Origin: JAUVKT01 sp942491535
Lineage (GTDB): Bacteria > Bacteroidota > Bacteroidia > Bacteroidales > VadinHA17
Direction of reading: 5' to 3'
NCBI GenBank assembly: GCA_942491535.1
Contig: CALOBV010000026.1
Location: 248,001-312,000 of the forward strand
Length of the DNA: 64,000 nucleotides
The position numbers and the translations under genes are program-made. The notes beneath the pieces are model-generated. The model was not told where the DNA came from and ran no database searches. It worked only from the letters and a program-made list of their open reading frames with translations. Shown here in pieces: positions 35,175 through 44,133 of this stretch (position 1 is the first letter of the stretch; each line of letters opens with the position of its first letter).

Positions 35175-35537
35175 CTATACAAACCTGGGGGGTGCTCTGG
35201 GTGGAAGGTTCAACAATCTGTAGATTGGCAGAACCCTCTCATTTTTGGCCAGTGCCAAATTTTTAGGCTGTGATACAGCACAGAGACTTAATACAATTAG
35301 AGATACTAAAATCTCTAAATCACTAAGCAGATCTAAAATAATTAATTCAAGCTGGGAATGACTGTGATTTTGATAAGGTGATTTGGATCCATCATCCTGG
35401 TAGGGATGAGAATGTGAATAAATATAACCCCTTACTAGGTGATCGTGCCTGTTAACTACTGAATTAGCAATAAAAAGGACAAACACCGGTATAAGGAATA
35501 GTATTACTATTCTCCCTATTCTTCTAAATACACTCAA
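35175..35537 (-). CDS. Small His-rich membrane-anchored protein heading the metal-uptake operon
   Basis: 120 residues: an N-terminal membrane helix (about 8-27), then a His-rich stretch (NRHDHLVRGYIYSHSHPY ... NHSHSQLE), a second hydrophobic helix (LIILDLLSDLEILVSLIVLSL), and a C-terminus ending RAPPRFV. A similar protein with the same layout and a RAPPLV end heads the metal-efflux operon at 42.4 kb. A periplasmic metal-binding or sensing role is inferred. I do not know a named family for it. The 233-base gap upstream to the divergent transketolase shows no clear promoter on this side. Confidence 0.65.
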   Translation of the reverse strand: MSVFRRIGRIVILFLIPVFVLFIANSVVNRHDHLVRGYIYSHSHPYQDDGSKSPYQNHSHSQLELIILDLLSDLEILVSLIVLSLCAVSQPKNLALAKNERVLPIYRLLNLPPRAPPRFV

Positions 35538-35728
35538 AACAATACTTTTCTTTTCACAGTAAATATATAAAAAAGAAGCATCCGAGTTTATCAGGCATTA
35601 GAATAAATTATTAAAGTATGTTAAATTGTATCCTTTCGATAATTTGGATTAATATTTTAGTTAATAAGAGGTTTAAAACTTACGCTCATCATTAGGCTTT
35701 AAACTCAAATCCCTATTTTGTTTTTTCT

Positions 35729-35736
35729 TACTTTTG
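35729..35736 (+). promoter_or_regulatory. -7 box of the transketolase promoter
   Basis: TACTTTTG fits TAnnTTTG; no good -33 TTTG is found 19 bases upstream. The predicted start site is about 28 bases before the transketolase ATG. Confidence 0.4.
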
Positions 35737-35770
35737 CTTCAATACAATTAACCAGAAACTTAAGAGAAAC

Positions 35771-37813
35771 ATGGCAAAAGATATAAATATGATGGCAGCA
35801 GATAATATTCGCATTTTATCAATGGCCATGGTGGAAAAAGCGAAATCAGGTCACCCCGGCGGGGCTATGGGGGGTGCAGATTTTATCCATATTCTATTCT
35901 CCGAATTCTTATGCTTCGATCCGGATAATCCGACTTGGGTTAACAGAGACAGATTCTTCCTTGATCCCGGTCATATGTCTCCTATGCTTTACTCCATACT
36001 TACTCTTACAGGCAGGTTAGATATCGAAGAATTGAAAGAATTCAGACAATGGGGATCTCCCACGCCAGGCCATCCTGAAGTTAACTTCAGCAGAGGCATA
36101 GAGAATACCTCAGGTCCACTCGGACAGGGTCATACAATGGCTGTTGGAGCTGCTATTACTGAAAGATTTCTGGCCAGCAGGTTCGGCGAATGGATGGCGC
36201 ATAAGACCTATACTTTCATCTCTGATGGTGGTATCCAGGAAGAAATTTCTCAGGGCGCCGGAAGGGTTGCAGGCCATCTTGGCCTCAATAACCTAATTAT
36301 GTTCTACGATTCTAATGATATACAATTGTCGACCGAAACAAGTATTGTAACAAGCGAAGATACAGCGGCCAAATATAGATCGTGGGGTTGGAATGTTATT
36401 CCGATAGATGGTCACGATCATAAGCAAATACGCGAGGCACTAAAGAAGGCGGGCAACGAAAAACATAAACCCACCCTTATAATTGGGAAAACAATTATGG
36501 GGAAAGGCCTGGTAGACGAAAATGGCCGTAGTTTTGAAAGAAAAACTTCCACTCACGGGCAGCCTGTTAGCAAGGCTGGAGCTTCCTTCGATAAATCTGT
36601 TCAAAATCTAGGAGGAAGTAGCGATGATCCTTTTGCAATAATTAAAGAGGTAAAAGATCTATATACTGAAGTTCTTAATAATAAACGTAATGCTATTAAA
36701 GAAATACAGAGACTGGAAGTGGAATGGAGAAAAACCAACCCGGAGTTAAGTATTAAGTTTGATAAGTTTATGAAGAATGCTATCCCTGATATTGATTTCT
36801 CATCTATAGAACAGGGCGAAGGGATGGCAACAAGATCTGCATCGGCAACCGTACTATCACATTTTGCAGATAAAGTAGAAAATATGATTGTCTCATCTGC
36901 CGATCTCGCAAACTCAGATAAAACTGATGGTTTCTTAAAGAAGACCCATGAATTCAGAAGGGATGATTTCAGCGGTCAATTTCTGCAGGGAGGAGTCTCG
37001 GAATTAACTATTGCTTCAATAATGAATGGTATGGCACTGCATGGTGGTGTTATTCCGGTTTGCGGAACATTCTTTGTATTCTCTGATTATATGAAACCGG
37101 CTGTAAGACTGGCAGCTCTAATGGAATTACCTGTTAAATATATCTGGAGTCATGATGCTTTCAGGGTTGGAGAAGACGGTCCTACCCATCAGCCTGTGGA
37201 ACAGGAAGCACAGATACGGCTACTGGAGCATCTGAAAAATCACAGTGGCAACAATAGCATGCTTGTTATGAGACCGGCTGACACAGCTGAAACAACAGTA
37301 GCATGGGAGCTTGCTCTAAATAATATTTCAACTCCAACTGCACTTATCCTATCACGCCAAAATATAGACGATCTGCCATCACAAGGTTCCAGATTTAATG
37401 ATGCATGTAAGAGCAAAATGGGTGCATATACTGTTGCCGATTGTGAAGGCAATCCGGATATTATTCTGCTGGCAAGTGGTTCTGAAGTATCAACCCTTAT
37501 CGGTGGAGCAGGACTCCTTGAAAAGAGAAATAATATTAAGGTAAGGGTTGTATCTGTCCCATCAGAAGGCCTGTTCAGAAAGCAGAGTGAGCAGTACAGA
37601 GAATCAATTCTTCCACGAAATGTGAAAAAATTTGGATTAACAGCAGGTTTACCTGTAACTTTGCAGGGCCTTGTAGGAGATACGGGTATGGTTTTCGGGC
37701 TCGATCACTTCGGTTACTCAGCCCCATATAAAGTACTCGACGAGAAATTTGGCTTTACTGATGAGAATGTTTATCACCAGGTTTTAGAGTACCTGGGCCT
37801 AAATATAAGATAA
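35771..37813 (+). CDS. tkt: Transketolase
   Basis: 680 residues, a complete single-chain transketolase. Seen in order: ThDP/catalytic His in KAKSGHPGGAMGGAD, DPGHMSPMLYS, the GPLGQGHTMAVGAA loop, the ThDP Mg motif GDG-like SDGGIQEE ... N-N-L (ISDGGIQEEISQGAGRVAGHLGLNNLIMFYD; Gly-Gly rather than Gly-Asp in the GDG position), the Pyr domain with FFVFSDYMKPAVRLAALM, and HDAFRVGEDGPTHQPVEQ. It transfers two-carbon ketol units between sugar phosphates in the pentose phosphate pathway. The cofactor motif variation deserves an alignment check. Followed by a strong terminator. Confidence 0.92.
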   Translation: MAKDINMMAADNIRILSMAMVEKAKSGHPGGAMGGADFIHILFSEFLCFDPDNPTWVNRDRFFLDPGHMSPMLYSILTLTGRLDIEELKEFRQWGSPTPGHPEVNFSRGIENTSGPLGQGHTMAVGAAITERFLASRFGEWMAHKTYTFISDGGIQEEISQGAGRVAGHLGLNNLIMFYDSNDIQLSTETSIVTSEDTAAKYRSWGWNVIPIDGHDHKQIREALKKAGNEKHKPTLIIGKTIMGKGLVDENGRSFERKTSTHGQPVSKAGASFDKSVQNLGGSSDDPFAIIKEVKDLYTEVLNNKRNAIKEIQRLEVEWRKTNPELSIKFDKFMKNAIPDIDFSSIEQGEGMATRSASATVLSHFADKVENMIVSSADLANSDKTDGFLKKTHEFRRDDFSGQFLQGGVSELTIASIMNGMALHGGVIPVCGTFFVFSDYMKPAVRLAALMELPVKYIWSHDAFRVGEDGPTHQPVEQEAQIRLLEHLKNHSGNNSMLVMRPADTAETTVAWELALNNISTPTALILSRQNIDDLPSQGSRFNDACKSKMGAYTVADCEGNPDIILLASGSEVSTLIGGAGLLEKRNNIKVRVVSVPSEGLFRKQSEQYRESILPRNVKKFGLTAGLPVTLQGLVGDTGMVFGLDHFGYSAPYKVLDEKFGFTDENVYHQVLEYLGLNIR

Positions 37814-37832
37814 GCATTATGATTATTCGTTT

Positions 37833-37857
37833 AGTCCCGCTTCGGCGGGACTTTTTA
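37833..37857 (+). terminator. Intrinsic terminator of transketolase
   Basis: The stem AGTCCCGC/GCGGGACT has a TTCG tetraloop and a following T run. It lies 20 bases after the transketolase stop and just before the HAD gene. Confidence 0.9.
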
Positions 37858-37867
37858 TTATTAGTAT

Positions 37868-38461
37868 ATGTATATAAAAAAGGCTGAAACAGAAGGATTT
37901 ATTTTTGACCTGGATGGTACACTGGCCGATACGATGCCATTACATTTCAAAGCATGGCAGCTTGCATGCAGTAAGTATAATATAGATATGACCAGCAGCT
38001 ATTTAAAAAGCAAAATGGGCAGGCCAGCCTGGGAAATAGGAAGAGATATTATTCGGGAAAATAATAAGGAAAACATTATCGATCATGAAACTCTTTTTAA
38101 AGAAAAAATCGAGCTGTTTAAATCACTGAGAAATAAAATAGAACCCATCTTACCAGTAACCGATATAGTAAGGAAATACCATGGAGTACTACCTGTGTGC
38201 GTAGGTACAGGAGCAATAAAGGAAGCAGCCGTCAGAACTCTTGAAGATATAGGGATGACGCGTTACTTCGATATAATAGTTACTGCCGAAGATGTTTCAA
38301 ACCATAAGCCCCATCCTGAAACTTTTCTTAAATGCGCCGAATTAATGGGTATAGAACCTGCAAAGATTGAAGTATTCGAAGATGGCGACCTGGGACTTGA
38401 GGCCGCTGAAAGAGCAGGGATGACACCCATTGATATCAGGCCCTGGATTGAAAGCTGGTAG
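37868..38461 (+). CDS. HAD-superfamily phosphatase, beta-phosphoglucomutase-like
   Basis: 197 residues. Motif I FDLDGTLADTMPLHFKAW (nucleophile Asp, general-acid Asp), motif II (GTGAI), motif III Lys in NHKPHPETFLK and motif IV EDGDLGLEAAERAGM are all intact, with a small helical cap after motif I. It belongs to the sugar-phosphate phosphatase/phosphomutase branch. Substrate not determined; the position after transketolase may hint at sugar phosphates, but a terminator separates the two genes. Confidence 0.9.
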   Translation: MYIKKAETEGFIFDLDGTLADTMPLHFKAWQLACSKYNIDMTSSYLKSKMGRPAWEIGRDIIRENNKENIIDHETLFKEKIELFKSLRNKIEPILPVTDIVRKYHGVLPVCVGTGAIKEAAVRTLEDIGMTRYFDIIVTAEDVSNHKPHPETFLKCAELMGIEPAKIEVFEDGDLGLEAAERAGMTPIDIRPWIESW

Positions 38462-38517
38462 CGAATTATGGGGTGCGAGGTACGGGGTACGGGGTGCAGG
38501 GTGCAGGGTAAAAAAAA

Positions 38518-38538
38518 AGCAGGAGTATCCCTCCTGCT
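38518..38538 (-). terminator. Intrinsic terminator of the S41 peptidase gene
   Basis: On the minus strand AGCAGGAG/CTCCTGCT with a 5-base loop is followed by a run of T. It lies 21 bases past the S41 stop. Upstream on the + strand (38470-38510) is a G-rich word repeat (GGGGTACGGGGTGCAGGGTGCAGGG). Confidence 0.85.
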
Positions 38539-38559
38539 TATAATAAATATCGGATAATA

Positions 38560-40074
38560 TTATTTAAAATCCCTCAACATATCAGGATTCTCATGCTTTA
38601 TCTTTGGATAACGTATGTACATTTCTTCACTGAATGGCTTAAAATCTTTTGAATCAGCTATAACCCTGTGTCTGGGTAGTTCATAATCACTACGCATTGA
38701 AGATTTTGTAGTACCCATTATATAATCAATAGTTGCTGCCAGAAGAGCCTCATTCGGATTGCCCAGTGGTAAGAGTTCTCTGAAATCCTCTTCAATAGCC
38801 ACATCAGGAAACAGTCCGTCAAAGTAGTCAGATTCTCCTTCAGAATTGCTTATCCTTAAGGTAATCGGCTGAATAGCCCACTTATGCTCGGTACTTATAG
38901 AACCATCGTTAGTTGTATACCAATCCTTTACTGTAAACGAACCTACATTCTTACCTCTTGTTGTATCACCCACCTGTACAATATTCATATATGGATTGAG
39001 ACCATTTATTATCATCTCGCTGGCTGAAGCAGTACCACTTGAAGTTATAATAAACACTTCACTCAAGGCCAGGTTGTTAATTGACGGGAGTGATACAGAA
39101 TGATTATATGTTGTTGTATCCAGTAAATTCGTAAAATTGTCAATAAGGGCATCCTCACCATAATAACTAATATATTCCTGCTGTACCTTATCATTATAAT
39201 TTGACTGAGCAAATACTTTAGTGTCATCAGTTGAATATATCATACTTGCCAGATGAACTGCCGAACGAATTGATCCACCACCATTATACCTCATATCCAG
39301 GATCAGTCTGTCGACAGCCTGACTCTTAAAATCACCAAAAGCATCATTGAGAGACATATCAAAATCTGAGGTAAATGCATTATACACCAGGTAGGCCGTT
39401 TTTTGTCCATCCCCGATATCAATAACATCGGCAACAAGAACAGGGTCCTCCTGGATCTCGACAGCGGTCATACTGACCGTTTCGCCGGTAAGTCCAATAG
39501 TTGTAGGATCGATGAAATATGCCAGGGATAGATCATAGCTGGGTTGCTCAAAAAGCAGAAATATATAATTGCTAATTGTGAGTTGCTCACCATCTACCTC
39601 CATAAACAGGTCTCCTCTTTCAATACCTGCAAGAGCAGCAGGAGATCCGGGTATCACATATCTAACATAGCCGAAAATATCATTTGAACCTGAAAATTGA
39701 ACAAGTCGGAAATCGTAACCCATTGAGGTTGATATACCTGAAAAACTTCTCTCCTGTTCTTCCCAGTCTTCTATTATCCACGACCACTTATCAATTACAC
39801 CCCTCTGGTAAAGAAGGTCTTCAAATAAGGCAGGATAATCTGTATCAAAACTATTGAGGTAGGAATAGAAACTGTCATTATCCAACAACATATTGGGACT
39901 CAGATTATCGACCTGATCATACCATAGGTAATAATCGTACATTGCGGCCCAAAGAAAAATGCTGATATCATCTGGCCTGGGCTCTGTGGTAATCTTTGGG
40001 TCTTCCTTTTTATTACAACTGCTTGTTACAAGAACTATTACAGTCATAACGAGCAATAAGAACTTTTTTATCAT
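38560..40074 (-). CDS. S41-family carboxy-terminal processing peptidase, lipoprotein
   Basis: 504 residues with a lipoprotein signal (VLVTSSC). An N-terminal helical region (DISIFLWAAMYDYYLWYDQV) precedes a PDZ domain (about 125-185, GSPAALAGIERGDLFMEVDGEQ). The protease domain follows, with LILDMRYNGGGS, the catalytic Ser in ITSSGTASASEMI and the later Lys region (DTTRGKNVGSF). It cleaves proteins near their C-terminus in the periplasm. The long Ca-independent catalytic block matches Bacteroidota S41 lipoproteins. Single gene with its own terminator. Confidence 0.9.
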   Translation of the reverse strand: MIKKFLLLVMTVIVLVTSSCNKKEDPKITTEPRPDDISIFLWAAMYDYYLWYDQVDNLSPNMLLDNDSFYSYLNSFDTDYPALFEDLLYQRGVIDKWSWIIEDWEEQERSFSGISTSMGYDFRLVQFSGSNDIFGYVRYVIPGSPAALAGIERGDLFMEVDGEQLTISNYIFLLFEQPSYDLSLAYFIDPTTIGLTGETVSMTAVEIQEDPVLVADVIDIGDGQKTAYLVYNAFTSDFDMSLNDAFGDFKSQAVDRLILDMRYNGGGSIRSAVHLASMIYSTDDTKVFAQSNYNDKVQQEYISYYGEDALIDNFTNLLDTTTYNHSVSLPSINNLALSEVFIITSSGTASASEMIINGLNPYMNIVQVGDTTRGKNVGSFTVKDWYTTNDGSISTEHKWAIQPITLRISNSEGESDYFDGLFPDVAIEEDFRELLPLGNPNEALLAATIDYIMGTTKSSMRSDYELPRHRVIADSKDFKPFSEEMYIRYPKIKHENPDMLRDFK

Positions 40075-40190
40075 CTCGGTATTATTTACTTCTTACTAGT
40101 TTTTATTAAAAAATGATACAGCACAAAAAACATGCCTAATAGGAATACAATATTAATATAATATCGGAATAATATAAATGCTGTAAGCTA

Positions 40191-40793
40191 TCAAAAACAA
40201 ATTGTCTTAATTTCTATACCACTGGTATCGTTTATATCTATCATTGAATTAATTAGTTTGAGTTCCTTATATTTCCTGAGACTTGCAGGTGTTATTTCAG
40301 CCTCAGAAATAATTCCCTTATCAAGCAGATAAGATCTTTTTGTTCCTTTCAAGAGGTAGCTTGAGGGGGTAAGCCACCTGTTAGCATCATCTCTTACAAC
40401 AATATTTGAATATGAAGTATCGGTAATAAATCCATTTTTTACGATAAGAATATCATCACAATTACCACGATCCTTCATCAGCTTATCTATCCCTCCCCTT
40501 TCAATAAATTTATAGTTGTATACCAGATCACCAGCCTCGACCATCCTGAGAGTCTTTACTTCACGGATATTATACTTAAAAAACTCTATTTTTCTGATAT
40601 GGTCGTCGTATTCGATCCGGCACTTATATACTCCCTTTCTGGCATATGCCGGTATTATTATCTTAGTAGTAAGATCGTTTTTAAGGCCCATCCCGAATAG
40701 TTCCCGGCGCGACCTGTTATATCTTTCAGAATGATAATCTATATTATATAGCCTTCCATCCTTAACCTTTATTGTTTCAATTAATAGGGACAT
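40191..40793 (-). CDS. pabC: Class IV aminotransferase, probable aminodeoxychorismate lyase
   Basis: About 200 residues from the ATG at 40793 (a second in-frame ATG lies 12 bases upstream); MSLLIETIKVKDGRLYNIDYHSERYNRSR is the expected opening. The PLP lysine is probably in YNYKFIERGGIDKLM, and the phosphate-binding ITDTSYSNIVV block is present. The protein is short for class IV (about 270 in E. coli PabC) but typical of the compact Bacteroidota form. It would split 4-amino-4-deoxychorismate to p-aminobenzoate plus pyruvate for folate. It overlaps the end of pabB. Confidence 0.82.
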   Translation of the reverse strand: MSLLIETIKVKDGRLYNIDYHSERYNRSRRELFGMGLKNDLTTKIIIPAYARKGVYKCRIEYDDHIRKIEFFKYNIREVKTLRMVEAGDLVYNYKFIERGGIDKLMKDRGNCDDILIVKNGFITDTSYSNIVVRDDANRWLTPSSYLLKGTKRSYLLDKGIISEAEITPASLRKYKELKLINSMIDINDTSGIEIKTICF

Positions 40794-41751
40794 ATACCTT
40801 GGCAATTAGTTCTTCATACTCTTTAAGAGGGTCACTCAAATATGTGATACCTCCCCCACTTCTATAAACATAATTGCCATCGATCTGTTCAATAAATCTA
40901 ATCATTACAGCGCTATCAAAGCTCTTTCCGTCAAACACCCCAAATATTCCTGTATAATAGCCCCTGGGGCCATGTTCGCTCTCCTTAATAATCCGCATTG
41001 TCTCTTTCTTTGGCGCTCCTGATATTGAGCCTGCAGGGAGCAAGGAGACGATAATGTCTCCCAGCCTGCCCTCCCAACCATCCTCAAGTATACCGGATAT
41101 TTCTGAACTGATCTGTATAAGCTCCCTCTCTCCTGCCTTTATAAGATCGTGATACCTGTATCTTAACACATCTACTTCTCTTGCAACGATACTAAGGTCA
41201 TTACGTATCAAATCCACTATAGTATTATGCTCAGAAAGCTCTTTTTCATCGGCCATAATCTTATCGAGGGCATTTTCTTCTGATGCATCAATGGTGCCTT
41301 TCATAGGGTATGATTTTATTCTGCCGTCACTGATCTCTACAAAAGTTTCAGGTGAAAAAACAACAAATTCATCATTATATAACAATTTGTATTTGGCATC
41401 TGCAAGAGCAAATATTTCTTCCATCCCGAGATTTATCTCAATCCTGCTCGGGAAGGTAAGATTCAGAAGATAGCTGTTACCATGTTCTATATTTCTCTTT
41501 ACATTATTAAAAGCTTCGAGGTAGCTAAGATAGTCTACCGGAGTACACACTGTTGCCACCTTTGAATAAGATGTGCTTTTTATTATATTACTGGATATCA
41601 ATGGTGTATAAAAACGAATAGTTTCCGGCAGATCTTTTATTGGAACTATCAGGGGCTTGTTCATCTCAAAATCAACAAGCATAAAGAAGGGTTCTCCTGC
41701 TGATCCAAGCCGATTAGCTTCTCTACTGAATTTATTCATTATATTTACCAT
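40777..41751 (-). CDS. pabB: Aminodeoxychorismate synthase component I
   Basis: 324 residues. The chorismate-binding core is complete: NTIVDLIRNDLSIVAREVDV, LLPAGSISGAPKKETMRII and RGYYTGIFGVFDG, ending in the GGITYLSDPLKEYEEL block. The N-terminal domain of longer TrpE/PabB proteins is reduced, as in the compact Bacteroidota PabB. It aminates chorismate using ammonia from PabA. The start could be 41751 or 41739 (next ATG). It overlaps pabC at its 3' end and begins only 1 base from the divergent pabA start. Confidence 0.9.
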   Translation of the reverse strand: MVNIMNKFSREANRLGSAGEPFFMLVDFEMNKPLIVPIKDLPETIRFYTPLISSNIIKSTSYSKVATVCTPVDYLSYLEAFNNVKRNIEHGNSYLLNLTFPSRIEINLGMEEIFALADAKYKLLYNDEFVVFSPETFVEISDGRIKSYPMKGTIDASEENALDKIMADEKELSEHNTIVDLIRNDLSIVAREVDVLRYRYHDLIKAGERELIQISSEISGILEDGWEGRLGDIIVSLLPAGSISGAPKKETMRIIKESEHGPRGYYTGIFGVFDGKSFDSAVMIRFIEQIDGNYVYRSGGGITYLSDPLKEYEELIAKVYVPIN

Positions 41752-41752
41752 T

Positions 41753-42346
41753 ATGGAGGTATTACTGCTTGATAATTATGACTCTTTTACATATAATATT
41801 GCTCATTTATTCTACGAGTTGCCAGAGGTAAATTTACGAATAATTACTGCCGATAAGATTCAAGTTAATAAGATAGGCAAATTTGATGCTATAATATTTT
41901 CGCCAGGACCTGACATCCCGAAACCAGGCAATATGATGGAAATAATTCTCGACAGGTATAAGGAAGAGATACCTGTATTGGGAATATGTCTTGGTCTGCA
42001 GGCAATAGTACTCTACTTTGGAGGATCAATTGTTCAACTGGATGAAGTAGTTCACGGCAGGACAAAGAGAGTTCATGTTACATCAGGCAAGACATCAATA
42101 TTTAGTAACATCAATGATAGCTTTGAAGCAGGGCTCTATCATTCGTGGGTTGCATCAACTGATAATTTTCCTGAAACCATGGAAGTCACTGCCCTATCCG
42201 AGGAAGGACGCATAATGGCGATACGCCACAAAGAATTGAATATTGAAGCCGTGCAATTTCATCCTGAGTCAATAATGACACCAACTGGTAGCAGAATGAT
42301 ATATAGCTGGTTAAATAATATTAAAAAGACACTCTCAAACAAATAA
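41753..42346 (+). CDS. pabA: Aminodeoxychorismate/anthranilate synthase glutamine amidotransferase
   Basis: 197 residues from the ATG at 41753. MEVLLLDNYDSFTYNIAHLF is the canonical opening; the open frame upstream is the antisense of pabB. Class I amidotransferase triad: Cys in GICLGLQAI, His and Glu in VQFHPESIMTP; the oxyanion Gly block FSPGPDIP is present. It supplies ammonia to PabB (or TrpE, if shared). It is divergent from pabB with 1 base between the start codons. Confidence 0.9.
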   Translation: MEVLLLDNYDSFTYNIAHLFYELPEVNLRIITADKIQVNKIGKFDAIIFSPGPDIPKPGNMMEIILDRYKEEIPVLGICLGLQAIVLYFGGSIVQLDEVVHGRTKRVHVTSGKTSIFSNINDSFEAGLYHSWVASTDNFPETMEVTALSEEGRIMAIRHKELNIEAVQFHPESIMTPTGSRMIYSWLNNIKKTLSNK

Positions 42347-42361
42347 GTTAAAACAAATTAT

Positions 42362-42369
42362 TAAATTTG
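42362..42369 (+). promoter_or_regulatory. -7 box for the metal-efflux operon
   Basis: TAAATTTG fits TAnnTTTG and lies 20 bases before the ATG of the His-rich leader gene; the -33 element is poor, as may be expected for a regulated promoter. Confidence 0.45.
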
Positions 42370-42389
42370 CCACTACAAACTCATACCTA

Positions 42390-42794
42390 ATGAGAAAGGC
42401 TCTGAAAGCTAAGGCATTACTTCTGTTTATATCATGGTTCGTGATTTTTATGCACGGTGTTATTCCACACCTCCATTCCAATCATACCGCTTATGACCCG
42501 ACCATCAAAGTCTCCGATCATTTAAATTGCATTCATTCTCAGATTTTAAAATCATCTGAAGATGACCCTGGTATGCATTTTACTAATAATCACGATCACA
42601 ATTCAAGCATTTGCCACTTTAATCCAAACCTGTTTTCACAGCTGGATATCGATTATTTATTTGTCTTTTCTCCTGTATGCTCTTTTGTATTTTCTGATGT
42701 AATTACCGACATACAGAAACCTGACACACAAAGCAGGTATAAAAAACCACCTCTCCTAGCCAGTAATGCTCTAAGGGCTCCCCCTCTTGTATAA
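42390..42794 (+). CDS. Small His-rich protein heading the metal-efflux operon
   Basis: 134 residues: an N-terminal hydrophobic segment (about 10-27), a His/Asp-rich region (HGVIPHLHSNHTAYDP, then HFTNNHDHNSSICHF), a second hydrophobic segment (LFVFSPVCSFVF) and a terminus ending LRAPPLV. Layout and C-terminal motif match the protein at 35.2-35.5 kb that heads the metal-uptake operon. A periplasmic metal-binding role ahead of the efflux genes is inferred. Exact family not known to me. An inverted repeat (TCCC-CCGG/CCGG-GGGA, 42820-42840) lies between it and the next gene. Confidence 0.68.
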   Translation: MRKALKAKALLLFISWFVIFMHGVIPHLHSNHTAYDPTIKVSDHLNCIHSQILKSSEDDPGMHFTNNHDHNSSICHFNPNLFSQLDIDYLFVFSPVCSFVFSDVITDIQKPDTQSRYKKPPLLASNALRAPPLV

Positions 42795-42819
42795 TTAATG
42801 CATTCGTGCAAACGTCTCG

Positions 42820-42840
42820 TCCCCCGGCTCACCGGTGGGA
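42820..42840. other. Inverted repeat between the His-rich leader gene and the adaptor gene
   Basis: Arms TCCC(C)CCGG and CCGG(T)GGGA have a CTCA loop and no T run. Possible attenuator or operator ahead of the efflux genes. Confidence 0.4.
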
Positions 42841-42879
42841 TAATCTATTTATATAGCCATAACCAATAATAATACTAAA

Positions 42880-44121
42880 ATGAAAAATGCTGGAATAATT
42901 ACAATACTGGTTTTGCTGATCTTCTCAGTATCGTGTAAAAATAATGTATCGGAACCTGATCATTTACATCTTAGCGAGGCTGAGGATACCACCTCTCACA
43001 CTCATGTGACTGCAGAAAATTCTTCTCATTCTCATGCATCCGATCAGACTGTAGATTCTACACAGCCGGATGAAACAGGGATAAGCCATTCCCACGAGCA
43101 GGAACAAGCCACCGGGTCACAAGCAAATATTCAATATAAAACCATCCGGTTATCTAAGCAGCACTTTCACTTTGTAAAGAAGACAAGTGGCAGGATTATA
43201 CTTGATAAGAAGGGTGAGCTGAGTATTGTTGCCCAATCGCCAGGCATAGTAAGATTTAATAGCAGCTTTCTGTATCCCGGAACAATGCTGGAAGCGGGTA
43301 ATACTTTATTTACTATAGAGGGAGAAAACCTTATAGAAGATAATGCCTCACTAAAATACGCAAATGTTGAAGCAGATTTTATTAAAGCCAGCCAGGATTT
43401 TGATCGTGCATCTGAGCTGATAAAAGAAAAACTAATAACCCAGGAGCATTACCTGGAAAAGAAAAACACATTCGCAAAGGCAGAAGCTGAATATAAGATC
43501 TACAAATCATCATCACCTGGAGGAAAATCCAATGTTATAGCTCCTAAACCAGGCTTTATTAAAGAAATCCTCGTGAATGAAGGCGATAAAATTGTAGCCG
43601 GCGACAAACTGGCTACGATTCAGACCGAAGATCATTTGGTTTTGAGAGCTGATATTCAACCATCCGAGTTTGATATTATCGACAGGATTAATTCTGCAAA
43701 ATTTTCAACAGGGTATTCCTTGAATGTTTACGACACTAAAGAGATGAATGGAAGAAAGATCTCTTATGGCCGGTCTACCGGGGAGAATTCATTCTATATA
43801 CCAATGTATTTTAAATTCGATTACAACAAAGATCTCATTCCCGGAACATTCGCTGATATCTGGCTGATAGGAGAAGATATTACAGATGCCATTGTTATTC
43901 CTAATAGCTCAATACTAGAGGAATATGGAAAATTCTATGTATATATTGATCATGGCGACCATTTTGATAAACGTTATATTATTCCTGGATGCAATGATGG
44001 TGAATACACAATGATTCCGTCAGGATTAAATGAGGGTGAAACTATAGTTACAGATGGAGCATACCAGATAAAGATGTCAATGCTGACATCAATCCCCAAC
44101 ACTCACAACCATAATCACTAA
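42880..44121 (+). CDS. RND efflux periplasmic adaptor (CzcB/CusB type), His-rich lipoprotein
   Basis: 413 residues. The lipoprotein signal (LLIFSVSC) is followed by a strikingly His-rich N-terminus (DHLHLSEAEDTTSHTH, NSSHSHASD, SHSHEQEQ) and a His-rich C-terminal tip (NTHNHNH), both likely to bind metal. Between them is the usual adaptor order: barrel-sandwich half (GELSIVAQSPGIVRFNSSF), helical hairpin (LKYANVEADFIKASQDFDRASELIKEKLI), second lipoyl half (NVIAPKPGFIKEILVNEGDKI) and beta-barrel/membrane-proximal domains. It links the inner-membrane pump to the outer-membrane channel. The pump gene follows after 12 bases. Confidence 0.92.
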   Translation: MKNAGIITILVLLIFSVSCKNNVSEPDHLHLSEAEDTTSHTHVTAENSSHSHASDQTVDSTQPDETGISHSHEQEQATGSQANIQYKTIRLSKQHFHFVKKTSGRIILDKKGELSIVAQSPGIVRFNSSFLYPGTMLEAGNTLFTIEGENLIEDNASLKYANVEADFIKASQDFDRASELIKEKLITQEHYLEKKNTFAKAEAEYKIYKSSSPGGKSNVIAPKPGFIKEILVNEGDKIVAGDKLATIQTEDHLVLRADIQPSEFDIIDRINSAKFSTGYSLNVYDTKEMNGRKISYGRSTGENSFYIPMYFKFDYNKDLIPGTFADIWLIGEDITDAIVIPNSSILEEYGKFYVYIDHGDHFDKRYIIPGCNDGEYTMIPSGLNEGETIVTDGAYQIKMSMLTSIPNTHNHNH

Positions 44122-44133
44122 AGATCCTGAACC

